49,661 nucleotides of DNA, from the NCBI GenBank assembly GCA_017445145.1, contig JAFSVI010000068.1, forward strand, positions 1-49,661. The letters run 5' to 3'. This stretch comes from Bacteroidaceae bacterium. GTDB taxonomy: Bacteria > Bacteroidota > Bacteroidia > Bacteroidales > Bacteroidaceae. The translations under genes and the position numbers were made by a program. The notes under the pieces were generated by a model that searched no databases, was not told the DNA's origin, and saw only the letters and a list, made by a program, of their open reading frames with translations. Below, in pieces: positions 29,601-38,358 of the stretch (its first letter is position 1; each line of letters opens with the position of its first letter).

Positions 29601-30211
29601 TGCGCGTCCTCGGGCAGCTCGAAGATGTGGTCGTTGACGACGATGAGCGGCTGCGCGTTGCCGTTGATGGTCGAGGTACCGCGCAGGCGCATGGTGGTGC
29701 CGGAGCCGAGGTTACCGGAGTTGGCCACGATGTCGAGACCGGCAATCTGGCCTTGCAGGGCCTGATCGACCGACTCGAAGGCCATACCCTGCATCTCGTC
29801 CATGGAGAAGGTCTGCGTGGCGCCGGCGAGCTCGCGCACGGGTATGCTGAGTCCGCCGCTCTGCTGTTTCTTCTTGCCGACGACCTTCACTTCCTTCATG
29901 ACCTTGGTGTTGTCCTCGAGGGTTATCTTGAACACGTTGCGTGTGCCAATCTTCTGGGCCCAGGGCTTGTAGCCCATGAAGGTGACGGAGAGAGTGTTGT
30001 TGGGGTCCTTGATGTTGAGCGTGAAGTTACCGTTCATGTCGGTGACAGTGGCGCTGACGATACGGTTGTTTTTGTCCCGTTCGACGACGTTGGCACCAAT
30101 GACCACGTCGATGTCATCCGCTACGGTACCGGAGATACGTCTCTGTGCGCTGACGTTAGTAGCTGTCAGGATGATGGTCCAGAACAGTATTAGTTTTATC
30201 AGTCTATTCAT
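26681..30211 (-). CDS. SusC/RagA-family TonB-linked outer-membrane protein
   Basis: 1176 residues. Signal peptide to NVSAQ, carboxypeptidase-regulatory-like domain with the conserved NGNFTLNI and SVTFMGYKP segments, plug with LRGTSTINGNAQPLIVVND and DASTAKWGSRGANGVIEI, then a barrel ending RSRSFTASINLGF. It differs clearly from the SusC at 17.2-20.6 kb, so the two pairs are not a recent duplication. Spaced 27 bp from the upstream FAS1 gene and 15 bp from its SusD. Confidence 0.94.
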   Translation of the reverse strand: MNRLIKLILFWTIILTATNVSAQRRISGTVADDIDVVIGANVVERDKNNRIVSATVTDMNGNFTLNIKDPNNTLSVTFMGYKPWAQKIGTRNVFKITLEDNTKVMKEVKVVGKKKQQSGGLSIPVRELAGATQTFSMDEMQGMAFESVDQALQGQIAGLDIVANSGNLGSGTTMRLRGTSTINGNAQPLIVVNDHIFELPEDAQTVNFEDMDNEEQFSTLLNVNPEDIESIEVLKDASTAKWGSRGANGVIEIKLRRGHRGPTNVTFSYKFNGTWQPNGYKMLDGDGYTMMLKEAYYNPQQRATTIPELDYNNNLTDIYGHFSNNTDWIDQVRQFGKEHKWYVTLSGGGEKATFRVSAGYDKSTGSIIAQKLNRFTTQTALDYWVSDRIKFTSNISLTFTTNYKNNPNDILNRAYTAMPNMSVNELMAQDVNGTLTYLPTGRYFNMLPLDLTNDNDGHHTSYQLRDMFLNGNPVAYAYGGWNKENQYNLTPQFAIEYKLLGKDDEHWQLNYKGDVQLNIYNTSNDRYLPSELRTMDWVYGDTNGQSWDNVKHANNRNVLGNSEYKSLEFTTRHDLALYPHFKNEDWSASALFRWEMKSGQSSSQNTDQWNVPSGITDPTVNALLTGISASNNEWRETSFFLQAHASYKSKYNLDVSVRFDGSTAFGEGNRFGTFPFVGLRWNIIDEKFMQWSKPVISMLAVRPTWGVTGNTSGGGFAQYNKYGTSGYYNRHTVIVPENLSLRSIRWEKTRKLNLGFNLGLFDDLLNFELDVYDHKTTDLIMHNQRIASANGFSSLDKMNVGTMRNKGWDLNFHTGWFAKVGKFSLKLRANIAQNINQVEEMDPLILDALNPSDTYQPANLQYDALRRVQVGNALGSIYGLRYKGVYRYDYDHSGYTQSSWYKYGQYEVDANGNTFSNFADALARGTGYDAQGNPINTASAAAHRGENATCPIAYDANGNMLTDQRGEPLQFYYAYNESNAKPFSGGDAIYEDINHDGQIDRYDVVYLGNSNPTCNGGFGFTMKWDRISLNTGFNFRIGNQIVNLARANAESMLTNANQSFATTWRWRKNGDITEIPRALNSTNFASFNSLPSDRYVENGDYVRLQYVQLSYDFDPKLLKKWGIRSLKLYASANNLFVWSKYTGTDPEVSPSGFSIAVDNNRTPRSRSFTASINLGF

Positions 30212-30238
30212 AATGGTGAGTATTTATCGGATGACACA

Positions 30239-33200
30239 TTATCTGATGGCGGCATGTTTAGCCTTGCGCATGGTGGCCGGTGCGGCCTCGTCGTACTCGG
30301 CATCGACGATGGGGAAGCGTTTGAGATAGCGGCGGCACTCGCTGACGATGTCGAAGTCGGGGTAGCTGCCGTCGGCCTCAAGCTTGTGGTTGAGCACGCC
30401 TCCGATCTGGTGGATGACGGCGAAGCTCGAGCTTTGCAGCACGATGTCGTTCATCGTCTGCAGTCCCGTGGGCGATGTCTTCTTGCCGGTGTAGTTTCCG
30501 CTGGGGTCCTTGAGGCAGATGATGTCGCGCGACATGATGTTCTTGAGGTCGCCCTCGACGGCTATGTTGCTGCCTCCCTGCTCGTCACGCACGTAGAGTG
30601 TGGTCTGCCCGCCGCTCTTGGCGCGGCTGATGACCACCTTGACGAATGAGCCGAGCTCGGTGTCGTAGCTGGAGGTGACGTACTCATTCTCGGCAAGCTC
30701 GCTCTTGTCGGCGAAGACGCTGTTATCGACGAAGTGCGTGCGGATGAAGTTGCTCAGGTAGGTGATCTTGGCCTGCAGGCGCAGCGAGTCGGCACCGTTG
30801 AGGATGCGATTGCCGGTGTCGTCGTCGGTCTCGGGCAGGCTCTCGTAGTCGGCCACGATGTCGTCCCATGTCTGCAGTCCGCGTGCGCGTGCCTCCTCGA
30901 TGGCGTCGTTGGTGGGCACGAACACGGTGTAGAGGTAGTTGTTGAAAAACTTCACGTTCTGGTCCACGCCGCCCGACGATGCTCCGTCGAGCCACACGAG
31001 CAGCTTGCTGAGCGTGAGGCCGCATGCCTTGACGATTTCCTCGTGTGCGGCGATGTCGGTGAGGTCGTAGAACTCCGAGCACTGCTCGGGGAATTCCTTC
31101 GTGATGATGTTGTACACGCTCTTGCTGGTGGGTATTAGTGGCGAGTCGTCGATGACGTAGGTGATACCGTTGTCCATGCGGTTGGTGTTCTCGGTGGTGA
31201 TGTCCACCTGGAGTGTGCCGCGGTCGCCGGCGGTGATGCCCGCGCGCTCGTTCTCGAGCTGGAAGCCACCCTGCACCTTGGTGATGTTGTTGCTGGCGTC
31301 CTTGGTGACCTTGATGGCGGCATAGTTCTTTGCCACGTAGTACTCATCCTCGTTGTCGATGGGGTTGGTGCCGTCGTGTACGATGGTGTGGCTCTCGAGG
31401 ATGTCCTTCAGTCGGTTGATGATCTCGCTTTCGGTGATGTCGTCGCCGCGGTACTGGTCGCCGATGGTGCCAGTGGCGGTGTCGTAGGCGTAGAGTATCT
31501 TGCCGGTGAGCACGGGCATGGTGGTGTTGCGTGCGTTGTAGCCCATGCGTATGATGCGCGGTTTGCGGCTGGTGAAGCTCACGGGGTCGTAGTATCGTGT
31601 GAGAGCCTCGTCGCTGGGCAGGAAGAATGTGAACTGCGAGCGCATGGCCATGAGGTAGGCCGAGTAGTTGAGGTGCATCTTGTCGTTGTTCTGGTTGGCA
31701 CCGTTGTTGATGGCCCACTGCATGATCATGTTGGTCTTGCTGATGTTGGCGGGTGCCGCCACTGAGACGTATGATGCCGGCCCATAGACCTTGTCCATGA
31801 CATACACGGCGCCGTTGCAAGCGAGTATGCAGGTGTCAATCTCGTTGAGGTCATCGGGGGTGAACATGTTCTCCTGCGACTCGTAGTCGCGCAGGTCCAT
31901 CATCTTGCTGGGCACGGAGCCGTTGAAGCTCGGGAACATGATGACGTTGATGAGCTTGTAGAGCGTGGAGAGCGGCACCATGTCAATCTTGCGGTAGAGG
32001 GTGGTGAGGTCGTTGGGGTCAACCTCGGCATACGGGTCGGTGGCGTAGGTCCTGACGAGCTGCCAGCCGGCACCTCCCTCGGCGAAGTATTTGAGCATGG
32101 CCTCGTCGTTGGGCACGAACATGGCTGCCATGTCCTCGCGCTTGTCGAACTCGTTGTAGAACTCATTCCATCCGGGGTCGAACTGCAGCAGTGCCTGCGC
32201 GTCGAAGAGCTTGCCGGTGGGAGTCATGGACTGCACGCCCTTGGGTCCTGCCTGTGCGAAGTACTTCTTGGTGTATATCATCCCGTCGAACTCGGGGTGT
32301 AGCTTCTTGTAGTTCTCGGTGACGGCCTGGTTCTGGTAGGGGTAGGAGAAGCGGTCCATCATGTGGCTGAAGATGTTGGTCTTGCCGTTGGTGCGGATGA
32401 CCTCGGCCATGTTTGGCAGCGGTGCCACCACCTTCTCCGTGACGTTGACGTAGCCGTTCTCGGCCACACCGTCCTGCTCGAGCAGGAGGGCGTCATATAT
32501 ATGTACGTCGCGCGTGGCGCGCTCGCGACCCATGAAGTAGCGGAAGTCGTCGTTGGTGATGAGGTGGTTGGACATGTGCTCCTGTGTGAAGTGGAGCATC
32601 ATGCTCAGCGTGGAGTCCATGACGAGGTATATGCCCTTGCCGCCGTTGCGGGTGTCGAACTCCTTCCAGAAGTTGCGCTCGGCGTCGTCATCGGGGTTGT
32701 AGGTCGTGGGCACCTCCTCAGCTGGCAGGAATGTGACGGAATCGACGAGGTCAACGTCCGTGAAGCGGCGCATGTACTGTCCGCGCAGCGGTGCGTCGGT
32801 GCCGTTGCCGTCGCTGCTGGCGAGGTTTTCCATGACGATGGCGTTGTTGAGCATGGAGGTGTGGATGAGCAGCTTCTTCTGTGCCGGGCTGAGGCGCTCG
32901 TAGCTCGTGGCGTTGTGCCAGGGGTTGTTGGCAGGCAGCGTGGCATTGTGCTGGAAGAACTTCTGCCAAGCGTCGTCGTCGGCCACGAAAACGGTCTTGG
33001 AGCCGGTCTTGCTCAACACATCTTTCAAATTACGGACACCTTCGGGGTTGACGTCCTTGTCCTCGAGCAGCCTGAGATAGTTGCTGAAGGTGTGGACCAC
33101 CTTCCCGTTGTCGTCCTTCATGCCTTCTTGCAGACTCTCATAGATGCTCGCGTTGAGCCAGGTGGGTTTCTCGTCGTCCCACTTGTAGTCGTCGGAGCAT

Positions 33201-33280
33201 GCCCATGAAAGCCCACACGCAGCAATCACGCACAATGCGTGCGCCGTGTGCTTAGCAGTGGTGCTAAAACGGTTTTTCAT
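30239..33280 (-). CDS. Large FAS1 lipoprotein with about four fasciclin units, first gene of the operon
   Basis: 1013 residues from the ATG at 33280 (one 6 bp upstream is equivalent). Lipobox LSWACSDDY. Four FAS1-like motifs can be seen: KTVFVADDDAW near 98, MAAMFVPNDEAML near 387, FTFFLPSDEAL near 550 and YTVFVPTNDAI near 783, each followed by the expected helical and H/N-rich stretches. The number of units makes a rod-like, surface-exposed binding or scaffold protein likely. It opens the operon FAS1-SusC-SusD-FAS1-FAS1-SusC-SusD. No sigma/anti-sigma pair or other regulator adjoins it. Confidence 0.85.
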   Translation of the reverse strand: MKNRFSTTAKHTAHALCVIAACGLSWACSDDYKWDDEKPTWLNASIYESLQEGMKDDNGKVVHTFSNYLRLLEDKDVNPEGVRNLKDVLSKTGSKTVFVADDDAWQKFFQHNATLPANNPWHNATSYERLSPAQKKLLIHTSMLNNAIVMENLASSDGNGTDAPLRGQYMRRFTDVDLVDSVTFLPAEEVPTTYNPDDDAERNFWKEFDTRNGGKGIYLVMDSTLSMMLHFTQEHMSNHLITNDDFRYFMGRERATRDVHIYDALLLEQDGVAENGYVNVTEKVVAPLPNMAEVIRTNGKTNIFSHMMDRFSYPYQNQAVTENYKKLHPEFDGMIYTKKYFAQAGPKGVQSMTPTGKLFDAQALLQFDPGWNEFYNEFDKREDMAAMFVPNDEAMLKYFAEGGAGWQLVRTYATDPYAEVDPNDLTTLYRKIDMVPLSTLYKLINVIMFPSFNGSVPSKMMDLRDYESQENMFTPDDLNEIDTCILACNGAVYVMDKVYGPASYVSVAAPANISKTNMIMQWAINNGANQNNDKMHLNYSAYLMAMRSQFTFFLPSDEALTRYYDPVSFTSRKPRIIRMGYNARNTTMPVLTGKILYAYDTATGTIGDQYRGDDITESEIINRLKDILESHTIVHDGTNPIDNEDEYYVAKNYAAIKVTKDASNNITKVQGGFQLENERAGITAGDRGTLQVDITTENTNRMDNGITYVIDDSPLIPTSKSVYNIITKEFPEQCSEFYDLTDIAAHEEIVKACGLTLSKLLVWLDGASSGGVDQNVKFFNNYLYTVFVPTNDAIEEARARGLQTWDDIVADYESLPETDDDTGNRILNGADSLRLQAKITYLSNFIRTHFVDNSVFADKSELAENEYVTSSYDTELGSFVKVVISRAKSGGQTTLYVRDEQGGSNIAVEGDLKNIMSRDIICLKDPSGNYTGKKTSPTGLQTMNDIVLQSSSFAVIHQIGGVLNHKLEADGSYPDFDIVSECRRYLKRFPIVDAEYDEAAPATMRKAKHAAIR

Positions 33281-33629
33281 ACACATTTGAAATTGAGTTT
33301 ATTAATTATTGTTGTTACTTCGGTAAATGTTGGGTAAACAAGTTAAAAAGTAGGTTAATAATGGTAAATTTTGGCTTAACTGCGCCCAAAATTAAGGCTT
33401 TTTTGCTGATTGCCATTTCTCATAGCATGGAAAGTTTGTCTTGTTTAAGTTAGTTTAACACTTGCTCCATTCCTTTGACCTCGCCGCGAAACCACTATCA
33501 GGTTAGTGGTGGTCATCGTCTGCAGTCGTTGACAATTGTCAATGTTTCGGCATCCCTTTTCGTAGTGTGCGGGCTCTTCATGGCTGCTGTTTTTCGTCCT
33601 CTGAGGTTTGATTTCTGTTGCGCAAAGGT

Positions 33630-33682
33630 TTGAACCCTGTTATTTGACAGGTGTTGAACCACGTTTTGTACATAATTGAACC
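33630..33682 (+). promoter_or_regulatory. Three phased TTGAACC direct repeats
   Basis: TTGAACC at 33630-33636, 33654-33660 and 33676-33682, so 24 and 22 bp apart, about two helical turns. Two are followed by a similar CTGTT. The last ends 21 bp before the TACCTTTG box and covers the -33 region, which has no good TTTG at the right distance. This is the pattern expected for an activator of the AraC type. Confidence 0.55.
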
Positions 33683-33703
33683 TCTGTTGCTATGCAAACA
33701 CCT

Positions 33704-33711
33704 TACCTTTG
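33704..33711 (+). promoter_or_regulatory. -7 box of the GH5 PUL promoter
   Basis: TACCTTTG matches the Bacteroidota -7 consensus TAnnTTTG. No proper -33 TTTG stands 19-21 bp upstream, consistent with a promoter that needs an activator. Confidence 0.6.
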
Positions 33712-33850
33712 CGCTGCAATCCGTGCATCAGCCATTCTCCTTATTATATTTAATGACTATCCTCAATCGTACCTCCAAGACGCTGCGCTCGCCTCAGGCG
33801 CTCCGGCACGTAGGATAGCGAATAGCGTTCATCTACTTAAATTATATGTT

Positions 33851-35098
33851 ATGAAGAACAAATTTCTTTCTGTGCTTCGCTTTGGCTCCGTGGCGCTGTT
33901 GGCCATGACGGGCGGCATCGGTTGCGAAGCACAGTCGGCAACAGCCGAGCAGCCTACCCAGCAGAGCAATGCCGACGCACCCATTCCGGCTGCCGTCTGG
34001 AACAAGGATGTTGTGGGCTGGAACCTCGGCAACCAGCTGGAGTGCTCGGCACCCGGACAGGATGGCGAATCCATGGCCATAGGCATGCCGGATGGCAGCA
34101 TCAATGCCGAGACGGCGTGGGGCAATCCCGTCGTGACGAAAAAGATGATTCGTGCCGTCAAGGATGCCGGCTTCAATGCCGTGCGCATTCCCGTGCGCTG
34201 GCAATGCCACATCACCAATGCCCAGGCCATGAGCATCGACAAGGCTTGGATGGCCCGCGTGAAGGAGGTCGTGGACTGGTGCCTGGCCAGCGACCTGAAG
34301 GTCATCATCAACGTTCACCACGACAAATGGCTCGAAGGGCGTCCCACCTATCAGTTTAAGGATGAGAACAACCAGAAGCTGGCGTTGCTGTGGATGAACA
34401 TCGCCAGCGAGTTCGCGGCCTACGACTACCGCCTCGCCTTCGCCGGCACCAACGAGGTGCATGTGCGCGACAACTGGGGCAAGCCACAGGCCGAGAACCT
34501 CGCCGTGCAGAACTCCTACAACCAGACGTTCATTGACGTGGTGCGCGCCACCGGTGGCAACAACGCTTTGCGCCACCTCATCGTTCAGACCTACGTGTGC
34601 AATCCCGACTTCGGCCTCTACAACGGCGACTTCATCGTGCCCACCGATGCCGAAGGCAATGGCAACGCCTACATGAGCGTGGAGTTCCACTACTACACAC
34701 CATGGGACTATTGTGGCGAGTGTACGCGCTACTTCTGGGGCGAGAAGTACAGGCAATATGGTGAGATCTCGAAGGATACCGAGACAACGATGACCACCTT
34801 CTTCGACCGTGTGGTCAGCACATGGGCCAGTCTTGGACTTGGCATTGTCATCGGCGAATGGGGCGTGACGAATCACACCAAGGGCGGCCAGGCCGATATT
34901 CAGCACGAGAATGCAGCATATTATTGCCAGTTCCTGGTGGGCGAGGCCCGCAAGCGCGGCTTCTCGACCTTCGTGTGGGACAACAACCGCTTTGGCGACG
35001 GGCAGGAGAACTTCGGCATCTTCGACCGCGACCACGGCATGAAGGTGAAGAACGAATGGGTGCTTCGCGGCATTATGTCAGGGAAGCAAGGTAATTAA
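33851..35098 (+). CDS. Glycoside hydrolase family 5 (cellulase-type endo-beta-glucanase)
   Basis: 415 residues from the ATG at 33851, which gives the signal peptide MKNKFLSVLRFGSVALLAMTG; an in-frame ATG at 33692 lies before the -7 box and is rejected. The GH5 barrel shows RIPVRWQCH, INVHHDKW, acid/base E202 in AGTNEVH and nucleophile E336 in IGEWGVTN. Such enzymes cut internal beta-1,4 linkages of cellulose, mixed-linkage glucan, xyloglucan or mannan; the subfamily cannot be fixed by eye. A Cys (GIGCEA) at the end of the signal peptide may be a lipobox, which would anchor it at the surface. First gene of the plus-strand PUL, 52 bp before susC. Confidence 0.9.
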   Translation: MKNKFLSVLRFGSVALLAMTGGIGCEAQSATAEQPTQQSNADAPIPAAVWNKDVVGWNLGNQLECSAPGQDGESMAIGMPDGSINAETAWGNPVVTKKMIRAVKDAGFNAVRIPVRWQCHITNAQAMSIDKAWMARVKEVVDWCLASDLKVIINVHHDKWLEGRPTYQFKDENNQKLALLWMNIASEFAAYDYRLAFAGTNEVHVRDNWGKPQAENLAVQNSYNQTFIDVVRATGGNNALRHLIVQTYVCNPDFGLYNGDFIVPTDAEGNGNAYMSVEFHYYTPWDYCGECTRYFWGEKYRQYGEISKDTETTMTTFFDRVVSTWASLGLGIVIGEWGVTNHTKGGQADIQHENAAYYCQFLVGEARKRGFSTFVWDNNRFGDGQENFGIFDRDHGMKVKNEWVLRGIMSGKQGN

Positions 35099-35150
35099 CG
35101 TTTAGCGTGTTTGCTCTGAACAAAGAACAACTATCCTTAATATAACATTT

Positions 35151-38100
35151 ATGAGAAACAATCGAAGAATCTTCTGTTTGGCAGCCCTCGGCACATGTGT
35201 GCTGACGGCTTCCATGCCAGTGATGGCAGCGACGGCGGCGACCACAGCCGCTGTCAGCCAAGACGATGTCAAGGTGACGGGTACAGTCACTGACGGCACA
35301 GAGACCATCATCGGCGCGAGTGTTAAAGTGAAAGGCTCCAACCAAGGCACGGTGACCGACATGGACGGCAACTTCCGTCTGGATGTCGCCCCCGGCACGG
35401 AACTCGTCATCAGCTGCATAGGCTACAAGACCGTGACGGTGAAGGCCACTCCCAGCATGCGTGTCGTGCTTGAGGACGAGAGCACTGCCATGAGCGAAGT
35501 GGTGGTGACGGCCCTCGGCATCAAGCGCGACCGCAAGGCCCTGGGCTACGCCCTCACCGAGGTCAAGGGCGAGGAGCTTACGAAGGCCAAGGAGACCAAT
35601 GTCATCAATTCGCTGTCGGGCAAGGTGGCCGGCCTCGTGGTTCAGAACACCGCCGGCGGCGCTTCAGGTTCCACGCGCGTGCTTCTGCGTGGCAACACCG
35701 AGATGGCCGGCAACAACCAGCCCCTGTACGTCATCGACGGCGTGCCCCTGGACAACACCAACTTCGGCAGCGCCGGTGAGGCTGGTGGCTACGACCTTGG
35801 CGATGGCATCTCGGCCATCAACCCCGACGACATCGAGAACATGACCGTGCTGAAAGGCCCTGCCGCCTCAGCCCTCTATGGCAGCCGCGCCTCCCACGGC
35901 GTCATCCTCATCACCACGAAGAAGGCCGAGAAAGACCGCCTGAGCGTGGAGTACAACGGCTCGTTCACCTTCGACAGCCAGCTGGCCAAGTGGAACGACA
36001 TCCAGCAGGAGTATGGCATGGGCTATGGCGGCAAGCTGCCCACGTCGAGCACCTCTGGCACCAATTCCAGCTGGGGCCCGAAGGCCGACGGCTTCATCTA
36101 CAAGTACTTCGACGGCGAGGAGCGCGAGTTCAAGATGTATCCCAACAACGCCAATGGCTTCTTCCGCACGGGCTTCACGACGCAGAACTCCGCCGTGCTG
36201 AGCGTCAGCTCCGGCAAGACCGGCATGCGCTTTTCCTTCACCGACATGCGCAACAAGGACATCCTGCCCAACACCAACATGAGCCGCGACAACTTCAACC
36301 TGCGTGTGACGACGTCTGCCGGCCCCGTCGATTTCGACTTCACCGCCAACTACACCCGCGAGGACGTGAAGAACCGTCCCGCACTGGGCGACTCGCAGAG
36401 CAACGTGGGCAAGAACCTCATGACCCTGGCCGGAACCTACAACCACGAATGGCTGAAGACCTACGAGGATGCCGACGGCAACTACTCCAACTGGAACGGC
36501 AACGACCAGTATAACCGCAACCCCTACTGGGATCTCTACAAGAACAAGAACACGACGGCCAAGGACGTGTTCCGCCTCACCGGCAAGGTCATCTGGAACA
36601 TCAACGACCACCTGAAGCTGCAGGGTACCCTGGGCACGGATATCAACAGCATGACCTTCCAGGACTACATCGCCAAGACCACGCCGGGCATCCCCGCCGG
36701 CAAGCTCACCGACCAGTTCTTCAGCAACCGCACGCTGAACGCCGAGCTGCTGGCCATGTACAACAACTCTTGGGGCGACTTCGACCTGAATGCCACCTTG
36801 GGTGGCAACATCTTCAAGGTCAACAACAAGACGACGACCAACGTGGGCCTGAACCAGCAGATGAGCGACATCATCAACATCATGAACTACCAGGAGCAGA
36901 ACATCACCGAGGACACTTACAAGAAGCAAATCAACTCCATCTTCGGCAGCGCCAGCCTGGGCTGGAAGCACACCTACTACCTCGAAGGCACCGTGCGTGG
37001 CGACAAGTCCTCGACCTTGCCCGTCGGCAACAACATCTACGTCTATCCCTCGGTGTCGGGAAGCATCGTGTTCTCCGAGTGGATCAAGAACCGCAAGGTC
37101 ATCAGCTATGGTAAGATCCGCGCCTCATGGGCGCAGGTGGGTAGCGACACCGACCCCTATCAGCTCGCCCTGAACTACGCCACCGGCAAGTACAGCTATG
37201 CCGGCTACACCATCGGCATGATCAACAACAGCACACAGCCCAACAAGGACCTGAAGCCCACGCGCACCAACTCCTTTGAGGTGGGTCTGGAGATGAAGTT
37301 CTTCAATGGCCGCCTGGGCTTGGACGTCACCTACTACAACCAGCTGTCGAAGGACCAGATCCTCGGCCTGAAGACCACCACGACGTCGGGCTACAGCTAT
37401 CGTCTCATCAATGCCGGCGAGATAGAGAACAAGGGTGTTGAGATAGCCCTCAACGGCCGCGTGGTCCAGGCTGGCGACTTCGCCTGGGATGCAGGTCTGA
37501 ACTTCTCGAAGAACGTCAACAAGGTGAAGTCGCTCGTTGACGGCATGGACTATTTCGAGCTGGCCAACGCCTCCTGGTGTGGCGTCAGCGTGGGTGCCAA
37601 GGTTGGCGAGGACTATGGTGCCATCGTCGGCAAGGACTTCCTGCGCAACGACCAGGGCCAGGTCATCATCAATGCCGAGACGGGTCTGCCCGAGGTGGAC
37701 CAGACGGTGAAGACCATCGGCAACTCCTCATGGGATTGGACAGGCGGTTTCTACTCCACCTTCACATATAAGGGATTCCGCCTCTCGGCCGGCTTTGACG
37801 TGAAGGTGGGCGCCGACCTCTACTCCATGTCCATGAACTCGGCCTACAAGACCGGCAAGGCCATCGAGACCGTGGAGGGCCGCGACGCGTGGTATGCCTC
37901 CGAGGAAGCCCGCGAGGCAGCCGGCATGAGCGACAAGGAATGGCGTGAGTCGGGCAACAGCCGCGGCTTTGTGGCCCCGGGCGTCATCGCCAACGGCGAC
38001 GGCACCTACCGTGCCAACGACATCCCCGTGAACCCCGAGACATACTGGAAGGCCATTGCCAACAACGTGCAGAGCGCCTTCGTATATGACAACAGCTACG

Positions 38101-38327
38101 TGAAGTGCCGCGAGATCACCTTTGGCTACAGCCTCCCCGAGAAATGGCTGGGCAAGGCCGTGAAGAGCTGCAGCATCTCGTTCGTGGCCCGCAACCCCTT
38201 CATCATCTGGAAGAACATCCCCAACATCGACCCCGACTCGGGCTACAACACCTCCGGCCTCGGCCTCGAATACGGCTCGCTGCCCTCGCACCGCAGCTAT
38301 GGCCTCAACGTGAACCTGAAGTTCTAA
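35151..38327 (+). CDS. SusC/RagA-family TonB-linked outer-membrane protein of the beta-glucan PUL
   Basis: 1058 residues. Signal peptide (to MPVMAA), carboxypeptidase-regulatory-like domain (VTGTVTDGTETIIGASVKV, MDGNFRLDV, SCIGYKTVTV), linker EVVVTALGIKRD, plug with RVLLRGNTEMAGNNQPLYVIDG and GPAASALYGSRASHGVILITTKK, barrel ending SYGLNVNLKF. Imports oligosaccharides with energy from TonB. Very GC-rich, codon-biased gene. The SusD-like partner follows after 31 bp. Confidence 0.95.
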   Translation: MRNNRRIFCLAALGTCVLTASMPVMAATAATTAAVSQDDVKVTGTVTDGTETIIGASVKVKGSNQGTVTDMDGNFRLDVAPGTELVISCIGYKTVTVKATPSMRVVLEDESTAMSEVVVTALGIKRDRKALGYALTEVKGEELTKAKETNVINSLSGKVAGLVVQNTAGGASGSTRVLLRGNTEMAGNNQPLYVIDGVPLDNTNFGSAGEAGGYDLGDGISAINPDDIENMTVLKGPAASALYGSRASHGVILITTKKAEKDRLSVEYNGSFTFDSQLAKWNDIQQEYGMGYGGKLPTSSTSGTNSSWGPKADGFIYKYFDGEEREFKMYPNNANGFFRTGFTTQNSAVLSVSSGKTGMRFSFTDMRNKDILPNTNMSRDNFNLRVTTSAGPVDFDFTANYTREDVKNRPALGDSQSNVGKNLMTLAGTYNHEWLKTYEDADGNYSNWNGNDQYNRNPYWDLYKNKNTTAKDVFRLTGKVIWNINDHLKLQGTLGTDINSMTFQDYIAKTTPGIPAGKLTDQFFSNRTLNAELLAMYNNSWGDFDLNATLGGNIFKVNNKTTTNVGLNQQMSDIINIMNYQEQNITEDTYKKQINSIFGSASLGWKHTYYLEGTVRGDKSSTLPVGNNIYVYPSVSGSIVFSEWIKNRKVISYGKIRASWAQVGSDTDPYQLALNYATGKYSYAGYTIGMINNSTQPNKDLKPTRTNSFEVGLEMKFFNGRLGLDVTYYNQLSKDQILGLKTTTTSGYSYRLINAGEIENKGVEIALNGRVVQAGDFAWDAGLNFSKNVNKVKSLVDGMDYFELANASWCGVSVGAKVGEDYGAIVGKDFLRNDQGQVIINAETGLPEVDQTVKTIGNSSWDWTGGFYSTFTYKGFRLSAGFDVKVGADLYSMSMNSAYKTGKAIETVEGRDAWYASEEAREAAGMSDKEWRESGNSRGFVAPGVIANGDGTYRANDIPVNPETYWKAIANNVQSAFVYDNSYVKCREITFGYSLPEKWLGKAVKSCSISFVARNPFIIWKNIPNIDPDSGYNTSGLGLEYGSLPSHRSYGLNVNLKF

Positions 38328-38358
38328 ATCATAACACATAAAGCATAACTCAGAATCT

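Larger units (their letters stand above)
33281..33850. promoter_or_regulatory. Divergent control region between the FAS1 operon and the GH5 PUL
   Basis: No convincing gene. On the minus side a weak promoter fits TTTG (33390-33387), 20-bp spacer, TACCATTA (33366-33359). In the middle are ACCACTA-TCAGGT-TAGTGGT (33491-33510) and the perfect 14-bp palindrome TTGACAATTGTCAA (33529-33542). On the plus side three TTGAACC repeats precede a TACCTTTG box (33704-33711). About 140 nt of leader separate that box from the GH5 start; part of it is open in frame with GH5 but carries no signal sequence. Confidence 0.65.

Noticed and set aside
33692-33850. N-terminal extension of GH5 from the ATG at 33692
   Set aside because: That ATG lies upstream of the TACCTTTG promoter box and the added 53 residues hide the signal peptide that starts at 33851.
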